A stretch of DNA of 64,000 nt from Mucilaginibacter sp. KACC 22773 (GCF_028736215.1 NZ_CP117883.1:2108001-2172000), one strand, 5' to 3'; numbered from the stretch's first letter, positions 53,930 to 62,670 are shown. The notes: generated by a model from the letters alone, not told the origin. Numbers and translations: made by a program.

Positions 53930-54016
53930 TAGTGAGTAGTGAATGGTGAGTAGTAAATGGAGAGTAGTTTAATTATAGACAGTCACCCATTCACCGCTCA
54001 CTACTCACGGCTCACC
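53929..54016. repeat. Gene-end inverted repeat, vocabulary GTGAGTAGTGAATGG
   Basis: Left arm 53929-53967 (TAGTAGTGAGTAGTGAATGG) begins at the last base of the stop codon; right arm 53982-54016 (CACCCATTCACCGCTCACTA) is complementary. It lies right before a promoter, so it separates two transcription units. Confidence 0.82.
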
Positions 54017-54022
54017 AACACA

Positions 54023-54052
54023 TTGTGTAAAAAAAACACAAAGCTATATTTG
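54023..54052 (+). promoter_or_regulatory. Bacteroidota promoter of the second dehydrogenase operon
   Basis: TTG (54023-54025), 19 bases, TATATTTG (54045-54052), the best-fitting -33/-7 pair in the window. The leader to the ATG at 54127 is about 70 nt. Confidence 0.75.
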
Positions 54053-54126
54053 TAAAATAATTTTTATTCATACATTTAACCGAACAACCAAGTAATAAAC
54101 AAAATTTAACAACCTAATATAATTGT

Positions 54127-55806
54127 ATGTCTGCAAATACTTATGACGCTATTGTCATCGGCTCGGGGATATCTGGTGGGTGGGCCGCCAAAGAACTGAC
54201 ACAAAAGGGTTTAAAAACCATTATGCTTGAACGCGGGCGCGATATCAAACATATAAAAGATTACGTGAACGCTACTAAAGATCCCTGGGATTTTACCCAC
54301 AGGGGCGGGCGCACGCAAAAAATGATTGACGATTATCCTGTTTTAAAACGCGATTATCCGCTTAATGAGGTCAATCTTGATTATTGGGCAAGCGATAAAG
54401 ACAGCCCTTACACAGAAACAAAAAGGTTCGATTGGTTTCGTGGTTACCACGTAGGCGGCCGTTCATTAATGTGGGGCAGGCAATCATACCGCTGGGCCGA
54501 TGTTGATTTTGAAGCCAATTTGAAAGATGGCATTGCTGTCGACTGGCCTATCCGTTATAAGGATATAGCGCCGTGGTACAGCTATGCCGAGAAATTTGCA
54601 GGAATATCGGGTAACAGAGATGGCCTGGCCATTCTTCCCGATGGTGATTTTATGCCGCCAATGGAAATGAATGTGGTTGAAAAGGATGTTGCCAAAAGAC
54701 TAAAAGATCATTATAAAGAAGCACGCGACATGATTATTGGCCGTACAGCCAATATCACCATACCGCATAACGACCGCACTAACTGCCAGTACCGCAATAA
54801 ATGCTGGTTGGGTTGTCCGTTTGGTGCTTACTTTAGCACACAATCAGCTACATTGCCGGCTGCTATGGCTACCGGCAATTTAACGGTGAGGCCATGGTCT
54901 ATCGTTACAAAAATTTTGTACGATAAGGATACCAAAAAAGCCAAAGGCGTTGAAGTACTGGATGCCGAAACCAACCAAACCTATGAGTATTTTGCAAAAA
55001 TTGTTTTTGTGAATGCATCAACAATTAACTCAGCCTGGATTTTGATGAATTCGGCAACTGACGTTTGGGATGGCGGTTTGGGCAGCAGCAGCGGCGAACT
55101 TGGTCACAACCTGATGGATCATCACCTGGGTGTTGGCGCATCTGGCCGGTACGAAGGTTTTGAAGATAAATATTACTTTGGCCGCCGTGCAAACGGATTT
55201 TACATCCCTCGCTTTGCTAACCTTGGCGGCGATAAACGCGATTTTATACGTGGGTTTGGTTACCAGGGCGGTGCAAGCCGCGAAGGCTGGAGCAGGGATA
55301 TTGCCGAATTAAATATCGGCGCGGCCTATAAAGATGCACTTACCGAACCAGGCACATGGTCGGTTGGTATGGGAGGCTTTGGCGAAACGCTGCCTTATCA
55401 TGAAAATAAAGTAACGCTTGATAAAACCAAAAAAGACAAATGGGGACTCAACGTTGTTGCTATTGACGCCGAGTTGAAGGATAACGAGAAAAAAATGCGT
55501 GTAGCGATGGAAAGTGAAGCTAAAGCGATGCTGGAAGCGGCAGGCGTTAAAGATGTACAAACCCACAGCAGCAATCCGTTCCTTGGCCGTGGTATTCATG
55601 AAATGGGCACAGCACGTATGGGCCGCGATCCTAAAACATCGGTGCTAAACCAGTGGAACCAGGTCTGGGATGCCAAAAACGTGTTTGTTACCGATGGTTC
55701 TTGCATGACATCGGCCGCATGCCAAAACCCATCACTTACTTACATGGCGCTAACAGCCCGTGCAGCTAACTATGCAGTTGAAGCATTAAAGAAAAACGAG
55801 ATCTAA
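54127..55806 (+). CDS. GMC-family flavoprotein dehydrogenase (copy 2)
   Basis: 559 aa, paralog of the gene at 52214. Same layout: IVIGSGISGGWAAKEL, no signal peptide, catalytic pair His491 (GIHEMGTARMG) and Asn534 (ACQNPSLTYMA). The C-X5-C-X3-C cluster CQYRNKCWLGC is at Cys220, 226 and 230. No small subunit precedes it; the nearest is at 57439, in another unit, so pairing could be with either copy. The Gfo/Idh gene follows after 24 bases. It probably oxidises a different sugar than copy 1. Confidence 0.92.
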   Translation: MSANTYDAIVIGSGISGGWAAKELTQKGLKTIMLERGRDIKHIKDYVNATKDPWDFTHRGGRTQKMIDDYPVLKRDYPLNEVNLDYWASDKDSPYTETKRFDWFRGYHVGGRSLMWGRQSYRWADVDFEANLKDGIAVDWPIRYKDIAPWYSYAEKFAGISGNRDGLAILPDGDFMPPMEMNVVEKDVAKRLKDHYKEARDMIIGRTANITIPHNDRTNCQYRNKCWLGCPFGAYFSTQSATLPAAMATGNLTVRPWSIVTKILYDKDTKKAKGVEVLDAETNQTYEYFAKIVFVNASTINSAWILMNSATDVWDGGLGSSSGELGHNLMDHHLGVGASGRYEGFEDKYYFGRRANGFYIPRFANLGGDKRDFIRGFGYQGGASREGWSRDIAELNIGAAYKDALTEPGTWSVGMGGFGETLPYHENKVTLDKTKKDKWGLNVVAIDAELKDNEKKMRVAMESEAKAMLEAAGVKDVQTHSSNPFLGRGIHEMGTARMGRDPKTSVLNQWNQVWDAKNVFVTDGSCMTSAACQNPSLTYMALTARAANYAVEALKKNEI

Positions 55807-55830
55807 CAAAAACATCATAATACCATACCT

Positions 55831-57261
55831 ATGTCTGAAGAAAAAGATAACGTTACTCCCAATCCATCGAGGCGGGATTTTATTAAAACCACTACGGTAG
55901 CTGCAGCAAGCTTCATGATCGTTCCGCGCTTTGTATTGGGCGGCAAAGGTTATATAGCGCCAAGCGACAAGCTTTTGATAGCCGGCGTTGGCGCGGGCGG
56001 TAAAGGCCAGAGCGATATTGCCAACTTTTATAAAAGCGGCAAAGCCGAAATTGCTTTCCTGTGCGACGTGGACGACAGGCGTGCAGCAAAATCACGTGCC
56101 GACTTCCCTAAAGCTAAATATTATAAAGACTGGCGCGAGATGTACGATAAAGAGCATAAACACTTTGATGCCGTATCAATCTCGACCCCTGATCATAATC
56201 ATGCCATTATAACCTACAAGGCTATGCAAATGGGCAAACACGTTTACGTGCAAAAGCCAATGACGCATGATATTTGGGAAGCACGCTTATTAACCGAGGC
56301 TGCAAAAAAATATAAAGTAGTAACCCAGATGGGTAACCAGGGATCATCAAATGATGGCACCCGTTTATTATCTGAATGGTATGATGCCGATTTGATTGGC
56401 GATGTACATACTGTTTACTGCTGGACAAACCGCCCGGTATGGCCGCAGGGAATTCAATGGCCGGCAGCCAACCCTAATATCCCTAAGGAATTAGATTGGG
56501 ACCTGTGGTTGGGTACCGCACCTAAAAAAGACTACGTTGATAAATTAGTGCCGTTTAACTGGCGCGGATGGTGGGATTACGGAACAGGTGCCCTGGGCGA
56601 TATGGGCTGTCACCTTGTTGAAGCTCCATTCAGGGTGTTGGGTATCCAGTACGCAAAGGATGTACAGGCCAGCGTTGGCAGCGTATATGTAGATGAGTTT
56701 AAAGAAGGCCATTTCCCTGAAAGCTGCCCTCCGTCAAGCCACATCACGTTAACATTCCCTAAAACCGATAAAACTAAAGGCGACGTTAAACTACACTGGA
56801 TGGATGGCGGTATACAACCCGAAAGACCTGAAGAGTTATTGCCAAGCGAAAAATTTGGCGGCGAAGAAGGTAACGGAACATTATTTATTGGTACAAAAGG
56901 AAAAATGTACGCAAGTACCTATTCAGATGCGCCAACATTGTTGCCAACAGCGCTCACTAAGGATGCGAAAGCACCTCAGAAATGGGCACGCGTACAGGGT
57001 GGGGCAAATGGTCACTACGCACAATGGGTAGAGGGATGTTTGGCCGGTTATGGTAAAACAGAGTTAAGCTCATCTTTTGATAAGGCCGGGCCGCTTACCG
57101 AGGCTTTGTTAATGGCAAACCTTGCAGTACGTGGTCACGAATTACAAGGTGGCCGTGTAAAGCTGGTTTGGGATAACGAGGCTATGAAAGTAACTAACTT
57201 TGACCCGGTTAACCAATATATTAAGCGCAATTACCGCGAAGGTTTTGAGCTGAAAGCTTAA
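55831..57261 (+). CDS. Tat-exported Gfo/Idh/MocA family oxidoreductase
   Basis: 476 aa. Residues about 13-36 include SRRDFIKTTTVAAASFMIVP, a Tat signal. A Rossmann fold (LLIAGVGAGGKGQSDIANFY) and the family motif at the active site reading QKPMTH, where cytosolic members have EKP, follow. The C-terminal alpha/beta domain has MGNQGSSNDGTRLLSEW and GTGALGDMGCHLVEAPF. Most members use NAD(P)(H) and oxidise or reduce a sugar; exported ones are thought to carry bound cofactor and act by transient redox, as in GH109/3-keto pathways. It follows GMC copy 2 in the same operon. Confidence 0.92.
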   Translation: MSEEKDNVTPNPSRRDFIKTTTVAAASFMIVPRFVLGGKGYIAPSDKLLIAGVGAGGKGQSDIANFYKSGKAEIAFLCDVDDRRAAKSRADFPKAKYYKDWREMYDKEHKHFDAVSISTPDHNHAIITYKAMQMGKHVYVQKPMTHDIWEARLLTEAAKKYKVVTQMGNQGSSNDGTRLLSEWYDADLIGDVHTVYCWTNRPVWPQGIQWPAANPNIPKELDWDLWLGTAPKKDYVDKLVPFNWRGWWDYGTGALGDMGCHLVEAPFRVLGIQYAKDVQASVGSVYVDEFKEGHFPESCPPSSHITLTFPKTDKTKGDVKLHWMDGGIQPERPEELLPSEKFGGEEGNGTLFIGTKGKMYASTYSDAPTLLPTALTKDAKAPQKWARVQGGANGHYAQWVEGCLAGYGKTELSSSFDKAGPLTEALLMANLAVRGHELQGGRVKLVWDNEAMKVTNFDPVNQYIKRNYREGFELKA

Positions 57262-57262
57262 G

Positions 57263-57420
57263 TTAATTAGTGGGAGATAGTTAGTGAATTAGAGAATTAG
57301 TGAGTTAGTGATTTTGAAAATAAGGTAGCTAATGAACAAATTCAATAATTTACAGATCAAAAAAAAATCACTAATTCACTAAATCAGTCATTCACTAATT
57401 ACAAAATCATTCACTAATTA
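57263..57420. repeat. Gene-end inverted repeat, vocabulary TTAGTGAATTAGTG
   Basis: Left arm 57263-57315 (AATTAGTGGGAGATAGTTAG) and right arm 57368-57420 (ATCACTAATTCACTAAATCA) are complementary with several mismatches. It separates the GMC2/Gfo operon from the second small subunit gene. Confidence 0.8.
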
Positions 57421-57438
57421 ATAAAAAATTATAAAACA

Positions 57439-58011
57439 ATGAATAGAAGAGACGCAATTAGCAGGGTGGGCTTGTTACTTGGAGGCGCGGTAATAGGAGC
57501 CGAGTTTTTCATTTCGGGCTGTAAATCGTCAACATCCGCTTCGGGTGTGGCCGACCTGTCTAAACCAGAAATTATTGCCTTCCTTGATGAGGTTGGCGAA
57601 ACCATTTTACCGGCTACAAGTTCGCCGGGTGCCAAAGCGGCCGAAATAGGCAAGTTTATGGGCGTAATGGTAACCGATTGTTATAAGCCTGCCGATCAGG
57701 AAATATTTTTAAAAGGTATTTCTAATATTGACGAAGCCTGCAATAAAAAATTTGGCAAAAAATTCATGGAAGCAGATGCCAAACAACGCACAGAATTGCT
57801 TACCCAACTTGATGCCGAGCAAAAAGCTTATACTAAAACTAAAAAACCAGAAGATCCTAACCATTATTTCAGGATGATGAAAGAGTTGACCTTGTTAGGT
57901 TTCTTCACTTCAAAACCCGGTGCAACCCAGGCTTTGCGTTACCTGCCTGTACCCGGCAAATACGATGGTAATTTCCCATACAAAAAAGGAGATAAGGCCT
58001 GGGCGACCTAA
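57439..58011 (+). CDS. Gluconate 2-dehydrogenase subunit 3-like protein (small subunit, copy 2)
   Basis: 190 aa. NRRDAISRVGLLLGGAVIGA is a Tat-like signal, with lipobox FFISGC at Cys28. Mature part: IIAFLDEVGETILPATSSPG, CNKKFGKKFMEADAKQRTEL, and a tail GFFTSKPGATQALRYLPVPG close to copy 1. Likely the export and anchoring partner of a GMC dehydrogenase, probably copy 2. It is flanked on both sides by inverted repeats, so it may be its own transcription unit. Confidence 0.88.
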   Translation: MNRRDAISRVGLLLGGAVIGAEFFISGCKSSTSASGVADLSKPEIIAFLDEVGETILPATSSPGAKAAEIGKFMGVMVTDCYKPADQEIFLKGISNIDEACNKKFGKKFMEADAKQRTELLTQLDAEQKAYTKTKKPEDPNHYFRMMKELTLLGFFTSKPGATQALRYLPVPGKYDGNFPYKKGDKAWAT

Positions 58012-58012
58012 G

Positions 58013-58190
58013 GGGTTGGTTTGTGGTGGATTGAGTTGATTAGGTGAGTGGTTGAATAAGAGAGTGGTTGATTGAGTTGAATAAGAGAATGGTTGATTGA
58101 GTTAATGGGTTTTAATCCTATCAACTTAATTAACGTAATCTAACTCAGTCAACACAATCCAACCTAATCAACCCAGCAAACCACTCACTT
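58013..58190. repeat. Gene-end inverted repeat, vocabulary TTGATTGAGTTGA, first unit
   Basis: Left words GGTGGATTGAGTTGATTAGG, GAGTGGTTGAATAAGAG and right words AACTTAATTAACGTAATC, TCAACACAATCCAACCTAAT, ending with ACCACTCACTT. It begins at the stop codon of copy 2 small subunit. Confidence 0.78.
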
Positions 58191-58198
58191 AATGATAA

Positions 58199-58392
58199 TT
58201 GGTTTGTGGTTGATTAAGTTGATTAAATTGGCATGGGTTGTCTGAGTTAAATAAATGGTTTGCAAAGTTGGAAATATATGAACAGCAATGTTTTGAAAAA
58301 TCAACTCAAATAGCCAAATTTACCCCATTCAATCGATTGTATTCTGATTTAATTAATCAACTCAATCTAACTTGATCAACTCAATTCAACAA
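58199..58392. repeat. Second unit of the same vocabulary
   Basis: Left words ATTGGTTTGTGGTTGATTAA and right words TTAATTAATCAACTCAATC, CTAACTTGATCAACTCAATT. Together with the first unit it fills the 391-base gap 58012-58402; there is no ORF or promoter box inside that I can defend. Confidence 0.72.
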
Positions 58393-58402
58393 AACATAAA
58401 CA

Positions 58403-59554
58403 ATGAAACTAAGATTAGGAATGATTGGCGGCGGGCAAGGTGCGTTTATTGGCGCCGTGCACAGGATTGCCGCCCGCATTGATGGCGAATATGAATTGGT
58501 TTGCGGGGCTTTTAGCAGTAACGCCGAAAAATCGAAAGCAAGCGGCGTTTTGCTGGGCTTGCCCGAAAATCGCGTTTACAGTTCATATACCGAACTTATT
58601 GAAAAAGAAAAACAGCTACCTGAAGACCAGCGTGTTCAGGTAATTAGCATAGTTACACCAAACCATGTGCACTTTGATCCGTCAAAAGCTGCATTGGAAA
58701 ATGGCTTTCATGTTGTTTTAGATAAACCAATGACATTTTCATTGGCCGAGGCTAAAGAACTGGAAAAAGTAGTGAAATCAAGCGGTAAATTATTTTGCTT
58801 AACACATACCTACACCGGCTATCCTATGGTAAAGGAAGCTAAGCAACTGATAAAAGCCGGTAAACTGGGCACAATCCGAAAAGTTTATGTAGAGTATCCG
58901 CAAGGATGGCTAAGCAGTTTTTTAGAAGGAGATGATAACAAACAAGCTTCGTGGCGTACCGACCCAGGTAAAAGCGGGATAGCCGGCGCCATGGGTGATA
59001 TTGGTACCCATGCTTTTAACCTTGCCGAATACGTAACCGGGTTGCAGGTAACAAAAATATGTGCCGATATTAACGTAGTTGTGCCGGGCCGTAAGCTTGA
59101 CGATGACGGGGCAGCATTACTAAAATTTGATAACGGCGCAAGTGGTGTGCTTACGGCTACCCAGATTGCTGCAGGCGAAGAAAATAACGTAAAGATTAGG
59201 GTATACGGCGAAAAAGGTGGCCTGGAATGGCACCAAAGCGACGCCAACTCCTTAACGCTGATGTATACCGATAAGCCGATGGAAGTATGGCGTACAGGTG
59301 GTGGTTACACCAGCTCGTTCGCGCAGCATAATACCCGTACACCGGCAGGCCATCCGGAAGGTTACCTGGAAGCTTTTGCCAACCTGTACCGTAATTTCGC
59401 CTTAACGGTAAAGGCAGGTTTGGAGGGTAGGGAAGCTACGCCCGAAGAGTTGGATTATCCCGGTATTGAAGAAGGTGTGCGTGGCATGGCGTTCATCGAA
59501 AATGTGATCGCTTCGGGCAAATCAGATAAAAAGTGGACTGAGTTTACTATCTAA
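58403..59554 (+). CDS. Cytosolic Gfo/Idh/MocA family oxidoreductase
   Basis: 383 aa, no signal peptide. Rossmann motif GMIGGGQGAFIGAVHR, then TPNHVHFDPSKAALENGFHV and the family active-site motif LDKPMTF (DKP for EKP). The C-terminal domain has GIAGAMGDIGTHAFNLAEYV. It probably reduces or oxidises an imported keto-sugar with NAD(P)(H). It is the first of a three-gene unit with a TIM-barrel isomerase (10 bases downstream) and an MFS transporter. Confidence 0.93.
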   Translation: MKLRLGMIGGGQGAFIGAVHRIAARIDGEYELVCGAFSSNAEKSKASGVLLGLPENRVYSSYTELIEKEKQLPEDQRVQVISIVTPNHVHFDPSKAALENGFHVVLDKPMTFSLAEAKELEKVVKSSGKLFCLTHTYTGYPMVKEAKQLIKAGKLGTIRKVYVEYPQGWLSSFLEGDDNKQASWRTDPGKSGIAGAMGDIGTHAFNLAEYVTGLQVTKICADINVVVPGRKLDDDGAALLKFDNGASGVLTATQIAAGEENNVKIRVYGEKGGLEWHQSDANSLTLMYTDKPMEVWRTGGGYTSSFAQHNTRTPAGHPEGYLEAFANLYRNFALTVKAGLEGREATPEELDYPGIEEGVRGMAFIENVIASGKSDKKWTEFTI

Positions 59555-59563
59555 CCAAAAACT

Positions 59564-60616
59564 ATGAAAACCATTAAAGGACCTGCAATATTTATAGCTC
59601 AATTTATAGGCGACAACGCCCCTTTTAACAGTCTGGATTCTATTTGCCAATGGGCAGCCGGGCTTGGCTACAAAGGCGTACAACTGCCAACGCTGGATGC
59701 CCGTTTTATTGATCTGCAAAAAGCTGCCGAAAGCAAAACTTATGCTGAAGAAGTAAAAGGTGTAGTAAACAGCCACGGATTGGAGATTACCGAATTATCA
59801 ACCCACCTGCAAGGGCAGCTGGTAGCCGTAAACCCCGTTTATGACGAACTATTTGATGGGTTTGCTCCCGAGCAATACCGTAAAAATCCTGTGGAAAGGC
59901 AAAAATGGGCTGTACAGCAACTTAAATACGCTGCGCAGGCTTCAAAAAATTTAGGCCTGCAGGCATCTGTTACTTTTAGCGGCGCGCTGCTTTGGCCTAT
60001 GGTATACCCATGGCCGCAACGCCCTGCCGGTATTGTAGAAACCGCTTTTGAAGAATTAGCTAAACGCTGGACACCTATTTTGAATGTTTACGAGGATAAT
60101 GGTATCGATCTTTGCTACGAAATTCATCCGGGCGAAGACCTGCATGATGGTATTACCTTCGAAATGTTTTTGGATAAGGTGAAGGGACACAAACGGGCCA
60201 ATTTATTGTATGATCCATCGCATTTTGTTTTGCAATGCCTGGATTATTTGGAATATATCGACTTGTATCACGAACGCATCAAAATGTTTCACGTTAAGGA
60301 TGCCGAGTTTAACCCAACAGGTAGGCAAGGCGTGTACGGCGGTTACCAGAACTGGGTTGATCGTGCAGGCCGTTTCCGCTCATTAGGTGATGGACAGGTT
60401 GATTTTAAAGCGATATTTAGCAAGCTGACGCAATATGATTTCCCCGGATGGGCCGTGTTGGAATGGGAATGCGCGCTTAAACATCCCGAAGACGGTGCGC
60501 GTGAAGGTGCGGAGTTTATCAAAAATCACATCATCCGTGTAACCGAACGCGCGTTTGATGATTTCGCTGCATCAGGCGCCGACGATGTGCTTAACAGGAA
60601 GACACTGGGAATATAA
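59564..60616 (+). CDS. Cytosolic TIM-barrel sugar isomerase/epimerase
   Basis: 350 aa, no signal peptide. AP_endonuc_2/xylose-isomerase-like fold: GLGYKGVQLPTLDARFIDL, LELTELSTHLQGQ-type segment, NVYEDNGIDLCYEIHPGEDL, LLYDPSHFVLQCLDYLEYID and MFHVKDAEFNPTG give the expected metal-binding Glu, Asp, His and Asp. The final GWAVLEWECALKHPEDGA is also family-typical. It lies 10 bases after the Gfo/Idh gene and shares its operon, so it acts on the same cytosolic intermediate. Confidence 0.92.
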   Translation: MKTIKGPAIFIAQFIGDNAPFNSLDSICQWAAGLGYKGVQLPTLDARFIDLQKAAESKTYAEEVKGVVNSHGLEITELSTHLQGQLVAVNPVYDELFDGFAPEQYRKNPVERQKWAVQQLKYAAQASKNLGLQASVTFSGALLWPMVYPWPQRPAGIVETAFEELAKRWTPILNVYEDNGIDLCYEIHPGEDLHDGITFEMFLDKVKGHKRANLLYDPSHFVLQCLDYLEYIDLYHERIKMFHVKDAEFNPTGRQGVYGGYQNWVDRAGRFRSLGDGQVDFKAIFSKLTQYDFPGWAVLEWECALKHPEDGAREGAEFIKNHIIRVTERAFDDFAASGADDVLNRKTLGI

Positions 60617-60672
60617 AAATCAGTACATTTGGAATAGCCAATTAACCAATTAATTAAACTTAATATATTTAA

Positions 60673-61926
60673 ATGCAAACCATTAACCGCACACAACTAT
60701 TCAGGGCCAGTTGTTTATCCCTGTTGGTAACATCATTATCATTCGGTATCCGTGCCGGTATCCTTGGCGAACTTGGAACGAAATTCGCGCTCAACGCCTC
60801 GCAATTAGGAACTATAACAGCCACTGCTTTCTGGGGCTTTCCACTTGCTGTAGTTATTGGGGGCATTGTGGTAGATATCATTGGTATGAAACGTTTGCTG
60901 TTACTGGCATTTATATTTCACCTTACCGGTATTTTACTTACCATTTTTGCCACCGGTTACTGGACGCTCTTTTTCTCAACATTGGTTATCGGTATTGCCA
61001 ATGGTACTGTTGAGGCTGCCTGTAATCCATTGGTAACCTCGTTATATACCGAAAACAAAACAACTAAGCTTAGTCACTTTCACTTGTGGTTTCCGGGTGG
61101 TATCGTAATAGGTACATTAATAGTTACGCTGTTTAAACTTATCGGCCTTAACTGGCAGGTACAGGTTGGTGTAATGCTTATACCAACTGCTATTTACGGA
61201 TACTTATTTTCAAAACTTGATTTCCCGGTAACTGAACGTGTTGCATCGGGCGTTTCAACAGCAGGTATGTACAAAGCTGTGGCATCGCCGCTGTTTATTT
61301 TTATGTTTATCTGCATGTTTGGTACAGCTATAACCGAGTTGTTTACCGGGCAGTGGATTGATGTATTATTAAAAAATGTTACCGACAATGCACTGCTTTT
61401 GCTGACTTTAGAAACAGGTGTGATGGTATTGGGCCGGGCTTTTGCTAAGCCGGTGTTAAAGTTATTTTCGCCCCAGGTTGTAATCCTGATGTCGACCATA
61501 GTAGCATCAATTGGTCTTTTTATGTTGAGTACCATGACAGGGGATATCATATTCCTGGCAGCAATTATTTTTGGTATGGGTGTTTGTTTCTTTTGGCCAA
61601 CAATGCTTGGTTTTGTATCAGAAAACATCCCCAAATCAGGTGCGCTTGGTTTAAACTTGATGGGTGGGGCCGGGATGTTCGCGGTTTCTATCTGGACTAT
61701 AATCATGGGTAAATACTACGATAATATTGTAGCTTCTAAAATGGCTGCATTGCCGGCCGGTACCGATCCTGCTAAAGCTTTGGAAACAGCAAAAAGCCTT
61801 GCCGGTCCCGATGTGTTACATTTTACGCTTACCATACCCCTGGTTTTAATTGTAGCCTTTACCGGATTGGTGTTTTACATGCGTGCAAAGAAAAAAACAG
61901 CGCCGTTAAGCCAGGTAACTGTTTAA
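60673..61926 (+). CDS. MFS transporter
   Basis: 417 aa with 12 predicted helices. Motif A-like GGIVVDIIGMKRLLLLAF lies between helices 2 and 3. The start MQTINRTQLFRASCLSLLVT matches members placed beside sugar isomerase/Gfo operons. It is 56 bases after the isomerase gene, so probably the last gene of the unit. It is expected to bring a small sugar, keto-sugar or polyol into the cell by proton symport. The substrate is unknown. Confidence 0.9.
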   Translation: MQTINRTQLFRASCLSLLVTSLSFGIRAGILGELGTKFALNASQLGTITATAFWGFPLAVVIGGIVVDIIGMKRLLLLAFIFHLTGILLTIFATGYWTLFFSTLVIGIANGTVEAACNPLVTSLYTENKTTKLSHFHLWFPGGIVIGTLIVTLFKLIGLNWQVQVGVMLIPTAIYGYLFSKLDFPVTERVASGVSTAGMYKAVASPLFIFMFICMFGTAITELFTGQWIDVLLKNVTDNALLLLTLETGVMVLGRAFAKPVLKLFSPQVVILMSTIVASIGLFMLSTMTGDIIFLAAIIFGMGVCFFWPTMLGFVSENIPKSGALGLNLMGGAGMFAVSIWTIIMGKYYDNIVASKMAALPAGTDPAKALETAKSLAGPDVLHFTLTIPLVLIVAFTGLVFYMRAKKKTAPLSQVTV

Positions 61927-62104
61927 CAAATCATATTTTTTAGGATAAAAATTGTATTTTTCGGCACAATTAATAAATGAAATTAAAAACAGTATAAAGC
62001 ATCAAAATTATAGGTAAAACTTAACCAGGTTGATGCTTTATATTTAATTAAAAAACAAAATCAATGGGGGTAAAGCCCTGTTACCCTAAAAACAAATTAA
62101 CTCA

Positions 62105-62545
62105 ATGAAAAAGGCTTTTTTTATTCTTGGTATCTGTGCGGTAGTTTCTGCCTGTGGTGGCAATTCGGCAAGTAAAGGTGGTAGCGATAGTACCACGGCG
62201 GCAAATCAAACTGCCAAGGCAACTAATTCTGATGCTGATACCAATGCTACTAAAACCGGTACCGAAGCGGCAGGTGGCTCGGCGGGCTCAAGTGCCGGCG
62301 AAAAATTATTGGCGGCCAATGATTGTGGAACTTGTCATAAAGTTGACACAAAAGTTATTGGCCCATCCTTCCAGGATATCGCTAAGAAATATGACGCTTC
62401 TGAAGCCAATATTGAGATGTTGGCCAAAAAAGTAATTGCCGGAGGTAGCGGTAACTGGGGGACAATGGCAATGACCCCGCACCCTGCACTTGCCGAAAGC
62501 GATGCGAAAGAAATAGTACAATATATTCTTGCACAAAAAAAATAA
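62105..62545 (+). CDS. c-type cytochrome lipoprotein
   Basis: 146 aa. MKKAFFILGICAVVSAC has a lipobox ending at Cys17, then a Gly/Ser/Thr/Ala-rich linker of about 45 residues. The cytochrome c domain begins LLAANDCGTCHKVDTK, with CXXCH at Cys74, Cys77 and His78; the sixth ligand is Met121 or Met123 in GTMAMTPHPA. The single haem, membrane-anchored lipoprotein is a likely electron acceptor for the GMC dehydrogenases of this cluster, delivering electrons to a terminal oxidase. Confidence 0.94.
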   Translation: MKKAFFILGICAVVSACGGNSASKGGSDSTTAANQTAKATNSDADTNATKTGTEAAGGSAGSSAGEKLLAANDCGTCHKVDTKVIGPSFQDIAKKYDASEANIEMLAKKVIAGGSGNWGTMAMTPHPALAESDAKEIVQYILAQKK

Positions 62546-62601
62546 CCCGATAATTTATAAGGGCAATAAGTTTTAGATAATCAGGCTGATCATTTAATAG
62601 T

Positions 62602-62628
62602 CCGGCAAGTATAGCCGGTGCTTTTTGT
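62602..62628 (+). terminator. Terminator after the cytochrome
   Basis: CCGGC (62602-62606) and GCCGG (62614-62618) followed by TGCTTTTTG. Confidence 0.65.
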
Positions 62629-62670
62629 CCTGTTTTATAAAATTATTAAAGGTGCTTAACCAATTATAAT

